DNA from: Aristolochia californica
Lineage: Eukaryota; Streptophyta; Magnoliopsida; Piperales; Aristolochiaceae
Direction of reading: 5' to 3'
DNA: 64,000 nucleotides
NCBI GenBank assembly: GCA_029961685.1
Contig: JARWKL010000002.1
Span: forward strand, 16,150,908 to 16,214,907
This document shows, piece by piece, positions 31,340-42,654 of this stretch. The stretch's first letter is position 1. Every line of letters begins with the position of its first letter. Under the pieces are notes generated by a model, which was not told the origin of the DNA, did no database searches, and saw nothing but the letters and a program-made list of their open reading frames with translations. A program made the translations under genes and the position numbers.

Positions 31340-32420
31340 ATGACAGACGAAGAAAAGGTTGCAATTATGGTTGCACACAACATTGTTTATCGCCATGGGA
31401 AGCTACTATCTGTACCAGTGCAACAGACGTGTACCACGTTCTTGTGGGATGAATGGTCCTTGTATTTGCAAGAAGTAGTGGACAAATCACCAATTAAATT
31501 TTGGAAAGTTTACAGGATGAATCAACTGGTATTTCACAAATTGGCAGATATACTTAGTAGTAAAGGGTTTTTATCAGCCACAAAGACCATCTCAGTTGAA
31601 GAACAACTTGCATATTTCCTCCTAAATGTTGGTCAACAACAATCTTATAGAGTCACAACAGAGATGTTTGATAGATCAAACTAGACCATAAGTAAGTATT
31701 TCGACAAGGTGTTGGATGCAATCCTCAAACTTCACTCTTATTACGTCAATTGACCTTTGGAAAGTACACAATCGAAGATTTTAACCAGTTCAATATTTTA
31801 TCCGTACTTCAAGGTAACTTCACTTCCTATAACTAAATAATTTTAGATTAATATACAAAGTTAGTCAATATTAATTGAAAATGTATAATTAGGATTGTAT
31901 TGGAGCTATTGATGGAACTCAAATCAAAGCGAACATTCCACTTGAAGATCAACCAAGGTTCTGGAATGGAAAAGGCTATCTCTCACAAAATGTGATGGCA
32001 GCATGTTCATTAGACATGCAATTCACTTATGTACTTGTTGGATGGGAGGGATCAGCAGTTGATTCCTGTGTACTGAAGGACGCATTGACTTGCTGAGATA
32101 AAATCTTTCTACCTGAAGGTAAGTAAAATATTTTTATGCAGTCATTTTTTATCTATTTTATCTTCAATTATTTTATAGGGTATATAATTTCTATTATAGG
32201 AAAATATTATCTAGTCGATGCTAGTTATGCAAATCTTCCGGGATTTTTGGCTCCATATCGAGGAACCCGGTATCATCTGCAAGAATTTGGAGATAATATT
32301 CCTAGAAATGAAAAAGAATTATTCAGCTGAAGACACTCAACTTTACAGAATATTATTGAGCGAACTTTTGTACTTTAAAAGCTCGATTTAAAATGTTAAA
32401 AGGCACTCCTCCATTTTCTT
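31340..32420 (+). pseudogene. PIF/Harbinger DDE transposase, decayed
   Basis: Starts at ATG 31,340. The N-terminal part (FHKLADILSSKGFLSATKTI, VEEQLAYFLLNVGQQQSYRV) matches the usual helical domain of ALP1/Harbinger nucleases. The nuclease fold follows: DCIGAIDGTQIKANIP with the first catalytic Asp at 31,911-31,913; GWEGSAVDSCVLKDAL with the second Asp at 32,061-32,063; LVDASYANLPGFLAPYRGTR; and NIIERTF with the Glu at 32,358-32,360. Introns are likely at about 31,815-31,892 and 32,120-32,200. At least four in-frame stops (first TAG near 31,682) make it inactive, although all three catalytic residues survive. Confidence 0.8.
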
Positions 32421-32659
32421 TTAAGATCCAGGTGAAAATTATACATGCTTGTTGTATATTGCACAATTATATATGTGGAGAGGATTATGATGATATATTT
32501 GAAGATGAAGATGATGATTCGAGGGTGAGCTCGGTGGAGGAGGTGATGCGGTCCAATTAGGTGCAATGGATGATATAGACAATGACGATTGTGATGGTCT
32601 TGAGGATGTGGGTAGCCAAGTAACATGCTTTCAGAGGCAGAGTGCATTAGAATCTACAA

Positions 32660-33270
32660 GAGCCACACAATTTTGAGATGCCATATCGACTTCCATGTGG
32701 AATGATAAATGATGGTTATATCTTATTACTTTTGAACATGCGTCGTTTACATGTACTAAACTTATAACTTGATGATTTTAATATTAAAGGCACGAATTCG
32801 TTATTAGAATAATCTTTCTTTTAGGTTATTAATAAAGTTGTATATGTATTTATTTATTATTTTTGTTCAATTTTATTACTATATTAAACTTCATATTTAA
32901 GTCTCTGGTAAATAAAATATAATTAAAGTATGCTTTTGATTAATTAGTTACTTTTAATTTTGTCAAAATATATTATTAATTAATACCATGTAAAACATCT
33001 ATCTTATGTTATTAATATAATACTTTTTTATTAATTAATCATATTTATTTTTTATTTACTCTATTGTATTAGTGATTTAATAGTGGTAATTAAAATATTG
33101 TTAACTCAAACACTTGGTTTAATTAACTTATTTTTATAATTAATAAAATCAATGGTTTTAAATTTCGAAGATGAAGATGAACTTGTCCACAATAATACCC
33201 ATTTCGAAAATGAAGATCATGTACATGCATGAGATGAAGATCAAATTTTCGTTTTGTTGACTAACCCCCC
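32660..33270. other. AT-rich 3' part of the Harbinger element
   Basis: Non-coding. Blocks such as TTTAATTAACTTATTTTTAT resemble the AT-rich interiors of the non-autonomous elements at 25,691 and 54,976, supporting one family. Subterminal ATGATCTTCAT motifs lie near the right end. Confidence 0.5.
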
Positions 33271-33271
33271 C

Positions 33272-34100
33272 ATACAGTGCATTCTTTCAGATGAAAGCAT
33301 ATGTCTCTAGTGTGGTCACACCCCCTTACAATGGGTGCAATCCTTCCCATTTGTTCGATCAAAACCAGTCATTCCACCTCTTCCTCTTCCTCCTCTATAA
33401 AATTTGCCTCGGCCTCAGCCTTGGTTAGAAGGTGTGCCCCTATGTCCAGAGTATATAGCGGATGGTATTTTAGTAGTAGAGGGAGAAGCGTCTGGAATAC
33501 GGAGAAGTTTAGCACATACATCATCAAAAGTGGGAACCGCGGAAGAGCTAAGAAGGTGAGTCTTAGCAACTTCAAGATGCGATTTAATGTTAGCAAGGCA
33601 TATGGCAGTTATCAAAGCCTCTTTCTGTTTATCTTGGACAAAGATATCTGTAGAGGTTGACTGGGCAAGTTTCCATTCTTGAAGAAATCCTCGAAAGCGG
33701 GCCAAATATTCATGTATATTGTCTCCTTGTTTGGTGGTAAGCATCTGTTGTAAAATATCATTAGGCCTTTGTAAGTTGTCGGAGCTTGAATACAACTTGA
33801 CGCATTTCTCCCAAATTTGTTTAGCCGTCTCTAGATGAATGATATTATTGGAGACAAGTTCTTCCATATTAATGACCAGCCAACTAATAACCAATGTATC
33901 CTCCTTTAACCATTTGGTATGGAATATGTCATCTTCATCAATATGTGGTCCACGGTTGGTGAGATGACCAACTAGGTTCTTTGTGGTAAGAAACCGACAA
34001 ATCGATGTGGACCAGTTAATAAAATTTGATACCCCCATAATGGTACAGTGGTGATTCTGAGTATGTCACTCTTATGACTCATATTATCTTTAGCCATAGT
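33272..34100 (-). pseudogene. Copia-2 Gag
   Basis: Open 34,038-33,415: GVSNFINWSTSICRFLTTKN, LVGHLTNRGPHIDEDDIFHT and HEYLARFRGFLQEWKLAQST are the UBN2-type copia Gag. A likely start ATG is near 34,097, in another frame, so a small indel in a G run breaks the N-terminus. The zinc-knuckle part is split by the Harbinger insertion. Gag forms the particle that packages element RNA. Confidence 0.7.
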
Positions 34101-34589
34101 AGACAAATCAAGTAAAATAGTTCTCCAATCAAGTAATCAAAATATGACAAAGTGGAAGGCTTTAATCAACTCGGTTAATGGTGATGTTTAGCATAAAAGC
34201 TAAGTAAATAATTTTAATGGATAATGACTCATAAAAGGCTCACTATCATCCTTATTTATCCAGAAATCTTGCTTCTACAAGTTTATAAAAAAATTCCAAT
34301 ATGCACTGGTCTCGATCACAGTATTGTGCGAACCAATAAAAACTACCTTGATAATCTCTTTCAATAAGAGATAATCCAAGATGCAAATATTCTCACAATT
34401 TCATAAGATGAAAGCATTCATAAGGACATCTATAAAACAACTCTTAATACCAAAAACCAATACCATAAATTTAATAATATGAGAAATAAATACTTATCTC
34501 ATGAGCTTCAATATTGCTTCATAAGGAGCCTTATATGAGCAGCTTTTAATCATATCTTCATAGAGCATAATGGGGATCCTAAATTGGTA

Positions 34590-34601
34590 GCTCTGATACC
34601 A
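34590..34601 (-). other. Copia-2 primer-binding site
   Basis: Minus-sense TGGTATCAGAGC, complementary to the 3' end of plant initiator-Met tRNA, directly inside the 5' LTR. Confidence 0.85.
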
Positions 34602-35929
34602 TGTTGAATTTAGAACCCCATGAATAATACCTCGAGCAAGGGGAGAGAGAAATAAAAAAGAGAAAAGGCGAAAAGCTCTCGGATAGAGAGAGAAGATAAG
34701 GAAATAAGAGAGATTAGAGAGAGAGAGAGAACTTCACACAAGAGAGGAGAAAAAAAAAAGTATCTTGCTTGAATAATTCTGAGTTACAATCACCTCTATT
34801 TATAGTTGAGGAGGTGATAGAGTCCATGTACAACTAACCTTAGGACTTCTAATTACATTCCAACTAGAACTCTCTAAGATAAGCCTATTATAATAAGAAT
34901 ACATTATCTATTTAAGGGACTAATTTAACTCAACTACAAACACCTTCTTTAAGGATGTGAATCAAGCTAGAGAGCCAGTTCTTGGTGTTATCTTGTGGGT
35001 CCGATATGATATTCCAGCTCATGTAGATAGAGATACCAGCTCGTGGTATCTTTGTGGGTCCCACTTGATCTATTTAATTCCAACACATGTTCCTTATCTC
35101 TTAGCTAGAGCCACTTTGTATAAGCACTCTTGTTGACACCTCTCAATAGGGGTGGCATCGAGCCGAGCCGAGCCCGAATCTGCCTATGTTCGAGTCGAAC
35201 CTTGTCTCGAGCCCAAAAAATTTAACCGAGTTCGAGCCGAGCTCGAGCCTCAACATCCATTTAAAATTTTTCAAAAAATATATATCAAATAAATTGTATA
35301 TAAAATTATGCATACATTTTACATAAAATTTGACATGACCTCTACATAAAATTAGGCATAACCTATATATATAATACATGTATAAGATTGGGCATAACCT
35401 CTTCTTAAAATTGAGCATAATCTATGTATATAATACCTGTATAAAATTCAGCATGACCTCTATTTAAAATTGGGCATAATCAATATACATAATACCTGCT
35501 TAAACACTCTATAAACACTCTATAAAATTATCTATACATTCCATAAACACTCCATGAAATTGTTTGTACACTCAATAACATAGTCTAAACACTCTATACA
35601 CTGCATAACATTATAAATAAACTCCATACAATAATCAAACACAACAAAATCAAATGAAATATCACTATCAATTTATAATCACCCAAATAAAAACTATAAA
35701 TCCATTATAAATTTACAAACTATAGTTGTTTCTCTTCATGCTAGAAAATAATATACATCCCTGCATGAGCAAAATCTCCACCTATGACAAAAAACAAAAA
35801 AATAAAATTAGTTATTTTCAGATAAAAAAATACTCTTCCACTACTAGTTACTTAATGTCGTTAAAAATATTAAAATTACCATGATGAGAGAAGCATGAAA
35901 GGTCTCACATAAGAGTTTCAGTTAAAATG

Positions 35930-36145
35930 TGTTTTAGTTATGTTAGTCTTCTAGTTATGTTAAACTTTTTAATTATACTAGGGTTTATCTTTAAGTGTTA
36001 GACTTTAGGTGTAATTGGGACAAGGGTAGTTTGATTGTAATTGGACTATATTACTTTCCTCTATTATAAATAGGGGCTTATGTACTCATATTACAACAAA
36101 TTATGAAGTTTTCCTCTTCTCAAAAAATTCAAAAAATTTCAGTGA
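35930..36145 (+). mobile_element. LTR fragment inside the hAT-like element
   Basis: TTAGGTGTAATTGGGACAAG and ATTATAAATAGGGGCTTATG match the solo LTR at 10,430-10,895 (read on its minus strand). It may be captured sequence or a later insertion eroded at both ends. Confidence 0.45.
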
Positions 36146-37230
36146 TTCATACTCCATATTCAACTCATTATGCCAAAATCAAATAGAGATAACAAATTCT
36201 ATAATCAACAAATAAAATACCAACTCTGACCTTCAATTCCAGAAAATTCCATACTCAACATTCAACTAACTATGCTTAAATTGATTAAAAAAATATGAAA
36301 TTTCTGCACTTAAATCTCATCAGTCTATCCTAGATATTCAATTTCAATGCTTCTTATAATTTACTCAATTAACTATGTCTAAATCAAGTAGAGATGTCAA
36401 ATTCCAAAAATCAAACCAATAAAAATATTCAACTCAGACCTTCAATTCCAGAAATCTATACTCAACATTCAACTAATTGTGCTTACAGTGGTCAAAAATA
36501 CAATTTCAGTAATTAAATCCACACCCATTTATCCTAGATTTCTAATTTCAATACTTGTTACTCAATTAACTATGCCAAAATCAAGTAAAGGTATCAAATT
36601 CCAGAAATCAAATCAGCTAAATATCCAATTCAGACCTTCAATTCCAGAAATCTATACTCAACATTCAACTAACTATACTTAAATTGCTCAAAAATATAAA
36701 ATTTCAGCAATTAAATCTACAACCATCTATCCTAGATTTCCAATTTCAGTGCTACTTACTCCTTACTCAATTAACTATGCCCAAATCAAGTAAGTATATC
36801 AAATTCCAGAAATCTATTCTCAACCTTCTACTAACTATGCTTAAATTGCTCAAAAATATGAATTTCATCAATTAAATCCACACCCATCTATCCTAAATCT
36901 CCAATTTCAAAGCTTCATACTCTATACTCAAATAAAAATCAAATAGAGATATCAATTTTCAGAAATCAAATGAATTAAAAATCCAACTAAGACCTCCAAT
37001 TCCAGAAATCCATACTCAGCACTCAACTAGTTATACTTAAATTGATCAAAAGTGTGAAATTTCAGTAAGTAAAAACCACGTAGATCTGTCCCAAGCCTTC
37101 AATTCCAGTGCGTCACACCCCTTGCTCCATTAATTACACCAAAATTGAATAGATCTGTCAAAATTCAAAAATCAAATGAATTAGAAACAAATCCAACTAC
37201 CCAATTCCAGATATCCATACTAAGTACACT
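36130..37230 (+). repeat. Degenerate ~200-bp tandem array
   Basis: A unit containing CCAGAAATCTATACTCAACA, AACTAACTATGCTTAAATTG and CCACACCCATCTATCCTAGA recurs at about 36,240, 36,450, 36,646, 36,804, 37,000 and 37,206, giving five to six diverged copies inside the hAT-like element. No protein is encoded. Confidence 0.7.
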
Positions 37231-38227
37231 ATTCATACATAAATCTAGCAGTACAAAATCTCTGAAACTTAAACAACCCTAATCCAAATCAGAACCCTTG
37301 ATTTACAAAATGACCATTCATGCATGAATTGAAGTAAACATAAATTTTTTGAAACCTAACCATCCTAACCTAAACCCAAAACCACCAATTTAAAAAATTA
37401 GAACCAATACACAATCATTTATGCATAAATAGAACAAGGCATATAATTTTTTAGTTCTATAGGTTTAAATCTGAACTCAAACTCCTTGGTTCAAACAAAA
37501 GATCAATTATTTATTTTAAAAAATTGAACTATAAAAAGAAGAAGACGAATTAAAGACATCAATGAGAAAACAGACAGTGACTTCGGATTCAAACATACCC
37601 TTCCCCCCTTTTCTCCTTTTCTCCTTCTTTGTTAAACAGAAGATTAAATAAAAATCTTACTTCCTTCTGTCAGACCATCGCTTTCGTCTCATCGGCGAGA
37701 AAAAACTTTGGATGAAGAAATCAAAGAGGAAGAAGAGAAAGAAATCGCAGAGGAAGAAATTGAGGAATCGAAGAGGGAGAATGAGGGATTTGAAGACCAA
37801 ATCCTCCATTTCCCCTTAATACTTGCCTACGCACAACGATTTCCGCAAGAAATCATGTTGAAACGGCATGGAAATGGCAGAGAGAAGTATGGGTTTCGCA
37901 GGTGGCAAGACGAAATGGAAACACGGACTTTCTTTCCCGAAAATTTTCCAATCCCCTGATCCTTGAATCGCTCGTTAAATTAACGAGTCGGCTCGCAAGC
38001 CGGCAAGCCGAACCTGGCTCTGCTCGAGCTAGACTCGTTAATCTAAACGAGCCCATTTATGAGCTTGAGCTCGGCTCTAGCTCAAAATATAACGAATCGA
38101 ACCGAACCGGCACCCAACCGAACTCGAGCGGCTTGCGAGCCGGCTCGGTTAGAAGCCACCCCTACCTCTCGAGCTCATGGTGGGTCCCACCAACTTGTGG
38201 GGCCATGGTGGGTCCCACATTGTAACA

Positions 38228-38484
38228 ACATTTTTGACATCGAGTTGGTGAAGATGCCATCCTTGAATAGCAAAAATACTCAGTAGAACACATACAGTAA
38301 CTAGCTTGGCAACTAGGGCAAACGTTCAGGGTACCATCAGACGAGAGTTTCACTTTGTATACCCATTTACATCCAACGGGTTTCTTACCAGGTGGAAGAG
38401 AGATAAGTGTCCATGTGTGATTAGCTTGTAATGCTTGAATTTCATCATGCATGGTTTGATGTCGTTTAGGATCCTCTAGCTTCA
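38228..38484 (-). pseudogene. Host copia (H, minus copy) RT N-terminal part
   Basis: Minus sense: HQTMHDEIQALQANHTWTLI, then GKKPVGCKWVYKVKLSSDG, then in shifted frame PVAKLVTVCVLLSIFAIQGW and HLHQLDVKN at the copia-2 border. These are the standard opening blocks of copia RT. The gene is cut at 38,228 by copia-2 and at 38,485 by gypsy-A. Confidence 0.75.
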
Positions 38485-38489
38485 CTTTG

Positions 38490-39198
38490 TGATGCGAACA
38501 AAGGTTGGTTTTACGCTGTTATATTATGGGACCCACCATGGAGTTACAACCTAGTGGGACCCACCATGGAGGCACAAGCTAGTGGGACCCACCATGAAGA
38601 CGTGGGTAAGATTTACTCTACTACAATGTGGGACCGACCATGGAGGCACAAGCTGGTGGGACCCACCATGAGATTTCGTGGGAACCACAAGGATAGCCAC
38701 GAGTTGGCAATCTATCCCAGAAGGGCAAGTGGTTAGAAGATCTCATGGGATCCACAAGGATATCCACGAGCTGGCAACATATCTTGGAAGATCTCGTTTG
38801 CATTATATTAGGATTCTATTTAGATCAAGTTATCGTAAATAGTTTTCTTTAATTGAATGTAATTAGGGAAATGATTTATTCTATCTAGATTCTACCACGC
38901 CCTCCATTATAAATAGAGGACTTGTACATGGATTTAGAAACCTTTGATATTATTGAAATTGAGAGTTATTCTTCTTGAGTTCTTGAAGGAACTTTTTTGA
39001 ACTTTTTAGGGATTTTTCTTTGTGGCATTCAAAACGACTTATCAAACGAATTTCCATCCCAATTGGCGTCTTCACTATACCAAGGTTCTTGCTTTGCTAA
39101 GCAACGGGTCGCGGTTTCCATCCAAAACTTGAATGGTCTGGGGGACGATTACTAGATTTGGTATCGGGTTTCGTCATGGGTTGACGTGGTTCATATCA
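38490..39198 (+). mobile_element. Gypsy-A 5' LTR
   Basis: Starts TGATGCGAAC and ends TTCATATCA; TATAAATAGAGG lies near 38,899-38,912. The target copy CTTTG at 38,485-38,489 matches CTTTG at 42,655-42,659, and the plus-strand H copy near 53,333 shows the empty site. PBS TGGTATCAGAGC follows at 39,201-39,212. Confidence 0.85.
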
Positions 39199-40285
39199 GT
39201 TGGTATCAGAGCTTTGGTACATCAGGTTTCCCTATCCTTTGTTTTTTTAATTTTTCTTCCTAGTCAACAAAAAACAAATTTCGGAAAAAGAAATTACGAA
39301 AAAAACATAAATAAATAAAGCAACAAAAGACTGATTTAGCCGTTGCCGAGGAGGAGAAGAAAAATCCAAAAAATAAGAAGAAGAAAACGATTGTTTTACT
39401 CGTTGTCGAGGATGAGAAAAGAAAAAACAGAAGAAGAAGAAGAAGATTTAGCCTTGGCCGAGAAGGAAGAGGAGGAAAAAAAAAAGAACGACTGAAGATA
39501 GTCGTTGCCGAGAAAAAAAAAAGAGAGAGAGAGAGAAACGTTGTTGAGGCTCGCGAAGGACTTCTCTGTTCAGAGGAAGAATTTTTTTTTCTCTCTGTTC
39601 ATGTGTTACCGAAGAAGGAGAAGCCTTCTCGATGCCGTCGCCAGATAAAGAGAAGCTCTGCGCCGTCGCAGAAGAAGCCTTCTAGTTGCCTTCGCCGGAG
39701 AAGGAGAAGTTCTGTTCGGCGTCGTTGTCGAAGAAGACGACGAAAAAAAAAAAATGCGCCGATGAAGACGATGGCCTCTGAGTCCGTCAGATTATCATCG
39801 AGCTTTCGGGAAGCAAATCGGACGTTCCTTTATCCGCTCTGTTGGGAGCAATGAGGGAGAATACCGCTCTGTTCAGTGTCGTGAGAAAAAAGGACGACCG
39901 TCGCCCGCCATTTTCGATGCCGTGAGGGAAAGATCAGCTGTCGACACATTTCCCTAACTTACCGACGCCGCACTGTTCGGGATTCGGCAGAAGGAGGAAG
40001 GTTGAAGACGACGCTGTTGCCCGATTAAATTTAATCGGCTCCGGGTCGCGCCTCTTCAACTCATGAGCTGAGTTCCGTGCCAGACTGAGCAGAGTGAACC
40101 GAGTCAACCCAGGCCATCTAGAACCGGGTCAACTTGGGTACAAAAAATAAAAATAAAAAGAAGTTTTCCAAGGCCAACTCGGATCTGGTCAACTCAGTGA
40201 GTCAACACAGCACAAAGCAAAAAAAAAAGTTCTTGACTCGTTTTCTTATACATGTTATTCTAACCTTGTTTACAGATTTTTAATC
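39199..40285 (+). other. Gypsy-A leader
   Basis: About 1.1 kb between PBS and gag, with repeated GAAGAAGA and GTTGCCGAG(A/G) motifs (39,340-39,760). An open frame at 39,603-39,854 encodes low-complexity Arg/Ser and is not called. Long purine-rich leaders are common in plant gypsy elements. Confidence 0.6.
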
Positions 40286-41317
40286 ATGTCGCATGATCAA
40301 GAGATTCCATCATCCGGAGTTCCGAATTTGCCAATGCAAACATTAGAGGGGGAGATGAGATGGATGATGAGGGAGGAGTTAGAAAGGGCAAAAAAATAAA
40401 CCCAACGAAGGCAACCATCATTTGTTCCGATCAACCCGAGGAACAAGTTGTACCGAAGGGAAGTTGAGGATATGGGCGAATTTGACAATTTCGAGAAGTA
40501 TGATAGGATGTCAATGGGGAGATATGACCGGAATCGAGAAGCTAGGAACTGGGTTGATAACAACTTGGGAAGTGTCAAGATGCAAATTCTTGCGTTTCAA
40601 GGAAGAAATGATCATGAAGCATACCTCGAGTGGGAAAAGAAGATGGAGTTGGTTTTCAATTGTCATGACTACTCCGACTTCAAGAAGGTAAAACTCGCTG
40701 CAATTGAATTTACTGATTATGCTATTGTGTGGTGGGACCAGTTGTGCATCAACAGGAGGCGGAATGGAGAATGTCCTATTGAAACTTGGGATGAGATGAA
40801 GAAAGTGATGACACAACGATATGTGCCAAGTCATTACTACATGGATCTATACGTCAAGCCACAAGGTATCTATCAAGGTAACCGAAATATTTATGATTAT
40901 TATAAAGAGATGGAGATGGCCATGATTAGAGCCAATGTGAAGGAGGATTGAGATGCGACAATGGCCAGATTTTTGAAAGGTTTAAACAGAGAGATTGCAA
41001 ACAAAATCAAGATATACCATTATGTGGAATTGGAAAATTTGGTGCATATGGCTATCAAAGTTGAGATGCAATTGAAGAGGGGTGGTATACGGCCAAGACT
41101 AGCTCCACAAAATTCAAGTACAACACCTTGGAGGTCAAGCTACCCAAAGAAAGAAGAAACTTCTTCCACCTTCAAGGCCAACCACGAGCCCAAAATAGAC
41201 ACCATTACCATGGATTATCAAGGTAACTCGAGGCCTATTTCGACTCATTCTAGTGAGAATAAATGTTTCAAATGTCAGGGAAGAGGACACATAGCTAGCC
41301 AATGTCCAAACAATTGA
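40286..41317 (+). pseudogene. Gypsy-A Gag with CCHC zinc knuckle
   Basis: Starts at ATG 40,286 (MSHDQEIPSSGVPNLPMQTL) and stays in one frame to TGA 41,317, with stops at about 40,397 (TAA) and 40,949 (TGA). Retrotransposon-gag core: VKMQILAFQGRNDHEAYLEW, WDEMKKVMTQRYVPSHYY, ATMARFLKGLNREIANKI. The zinc knuckle CFKCQGRGHIASQC is near the end (about 41,265-41,308). It would form the element particle. Only two stops mean limited decay. Confidence 0.8.
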
Positions 41318-41329
41318 GTTATATTAATC

Positions 41330-41825
41330 CGAGAAAATGGTGAAATTGATTCTGAAGACGAAGTTGATGACCCACTACCATTGGAGGACACGCCCATCAG
41401 AGATGAGAAGTTTGGGACAGAAAATTGTGAGATGGTTTGACTAGTCGGACGCGGTGCCTTAAACTTGCCAGCTAAAGAAGAGGAAGCAAAAGTACAACGG
41501 GAGAATATATTTCACACTCGCTGCCACGTGAAAGAAGAGGTATGTAGTGTTATTATCGATGGTGGTAGTTGCACTAATGTTGCTAGTACTCCTATGATTG
41601 AAAAATAGGGTTCACAACTCTTAAGCACCCTCGTCCATACAAGTTGCAATGGTTGAATGATAGTGGTGAAGTAATGGTTATGAAGCAGGTTGGGGTACCA
41701 TTTCGAATTGGTAAATATGAGGATGAAGTATTGTGATGTGGCACCCATGTAAGCTGGATGAAGTATACGAGATACACCATTATGTGGAATTGGAAATTTG
41801 GTGCATATGGCTATCACTCTAGTTC
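41330..41825 (+). pseudogene. Gypsy-A protease remnant and pol deletion junction
   Basis: After gag, CSVIIDGGSCTNVASTPMIE (about 41,540-41,605) resembles the gypsy protease active site with DGGS. RT, RNase H and integrase are absent: the sequence passes directly to the 3' end. At about 41,765-41,815 a copy of gag sequence (TTATGTGGAATTGGAAA and GGTGCATATGGCTATCA, also at 41,020-41,060) sits at the deletion point. Confidence 0.7.
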
Positions 41826-41931
41826 TGATGACACCAAAACAAGTATAGTAGGATGAAGTGAGGCTGCAACAATCGAGTAAGGTGAACCTTGGTGAGGATT
41901 TGAGGACAAATCCTTCTCAAGAGGGGGGGAA

Positions 41932-42654
41932 TGATGTAAACAAAGGTTGGTTTTATGCTGTTATATTGTGGGACCCACCAACATAGGTCGGTTTTACTCT
42001 GTTTTATTGTGGGACCCACCATGGAGGCACAAGCTAGTGGGACCCACCATGAAGACATGGGCAAGATTTACTCTACTACATTGTGGGACCAATCATGGAG
42101 GCACAAGCTGGTGGGACCCACCACGAGATTTCGTGGGACCCACAAGGATAGCCACGAGTTGGCAATCTATCCCAGAAGGCAGGTGGTTAGAAGATCTTGT
42201 GGGATCCACAAGGACATCCACGAGTTGGCAACATATCTTGGAAGATCTCGCTTGTATTATATTAGGATTATATTTACATCAAGTTATCGTAAGTAGTTTT
42301 CTTTAATTGAATGTAATTAGGGAAATGGTTTATTCTATCTAGATTCTACCACGTCCTCCATTATAAATAGAAGACTTGTACGTGGATTTGAAAACCTTTG
42401 ATCATTATTGAAATTGAGAGTTATTCTTCTTGAATTCTTGAAAGAACTTTTTGAACTTATCAAGGATTTCCTTGTGGTGTTCAATATCGACTTATCAAAC
42501 GGATTGTTCATCCCCGTTTGTGGCGTCTTCACTATACCAAGGTTCTTGCCTTGCTAAGCAACGGGTCGCGGTTTCCATCCAAACTTGAAAGGTCTTGGGG
42601 ACGATTACCAGATTTGGTATCGGGTTTCGTTACTATTTGACGTGGTTCGTATCA
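41932..42654 (+). mobile_element. Gypsy-A 3' LTR
   Basis: Starts TGATGTAAAC directly after the polypurine tract (AAGAGGGGGGGA, 41,919-41,930) and ends TTCGTATCA. It is followed by the target copy CTTTG (42,655-42,659). It closely matches the 5' LTR with scattered differences and short indels, including extra GTGGGACCCACC text near its start. Confidence 0.85.

Larger units (their letters stand above)
28237..33271 (+). mobile_element. PIF/Harbinger element with Myb-like ORF and DDE transposase remnants
   Basis: Ends GGGGGGGTTAGTCAAC and GTTGACTAACCCCCCC are perfect inverted repeats. The empty site in copia-3 (near 58,105) reads CCACATACAG, so CAT (28,234-28,236 and 33,271-33,273) is duplicated if the last C is counted as target. 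At about 5.0 kb it has the usual PIF/Harbinger layout: a long leader, a Myb/SANT-type ORF1, then a DDE nuclease. Both genes have stops, so the copy is probably not active itself. It sits in the zinc-knuckle codons of copia-2 gag. Confidence 0.85.
35147..38164. mobile_element. Non-autonomous hAT-like element
   Basis: Ends TAGGGGTGGCATCGAGC and GAAGCCACCCCTA are imperfect inverted repeats of the hAT TAGGGGTGGC type. Target duplication is 8 bp, CCTCTCAA (35,139-35,146) and CCTCTCGA (38,165-38,172), with one mismatch; the copia-3 LTR shows the uninterrupted site. Both ends carry GAGC/CGAGCC-rich text. Length is 3,018 bp. No hAT transposase (BED or RNase H-like core) was found; a frame at 37,708-37,959 is low-complexity Glu/Lys. 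Confidence 0.85.
34602..38227 (-). mobile_element. Copia-2 5' LTR, split by a hAT-like element
   Basis: Starts (minus sense) TGTTACAATG at 38,227 and ends AATTCAACA at 34,602. About 600 bp remain after removing the insertion at 35,147-38,164 and its target copy. TATAAATAGAGG lies near 34,795-34,805. ACATT (38,228-38,232) is the flanking target copy, equal to AATGT beside the copia-3 5' LTR. Confidence 0.85.

Noticed and set aside
36130..37230. Possible CRISPR-like array of regular repeats
   Set aside because: Units are about 200 bp, diverged and contiguous, without short repeats and unique spacers; the DNA is plant nuclear.
37708..37959. Glu/Lys-rich frame in the hAT-like element
   Set aside because: Low-complexity GAAGAG repeats with no transposase features.
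39603..39854. 83-codon Arg/Ser-rich frame
   Set aside because: Lies in the repetitive leader of gypsy-A, before the gag ATG at 40,286.
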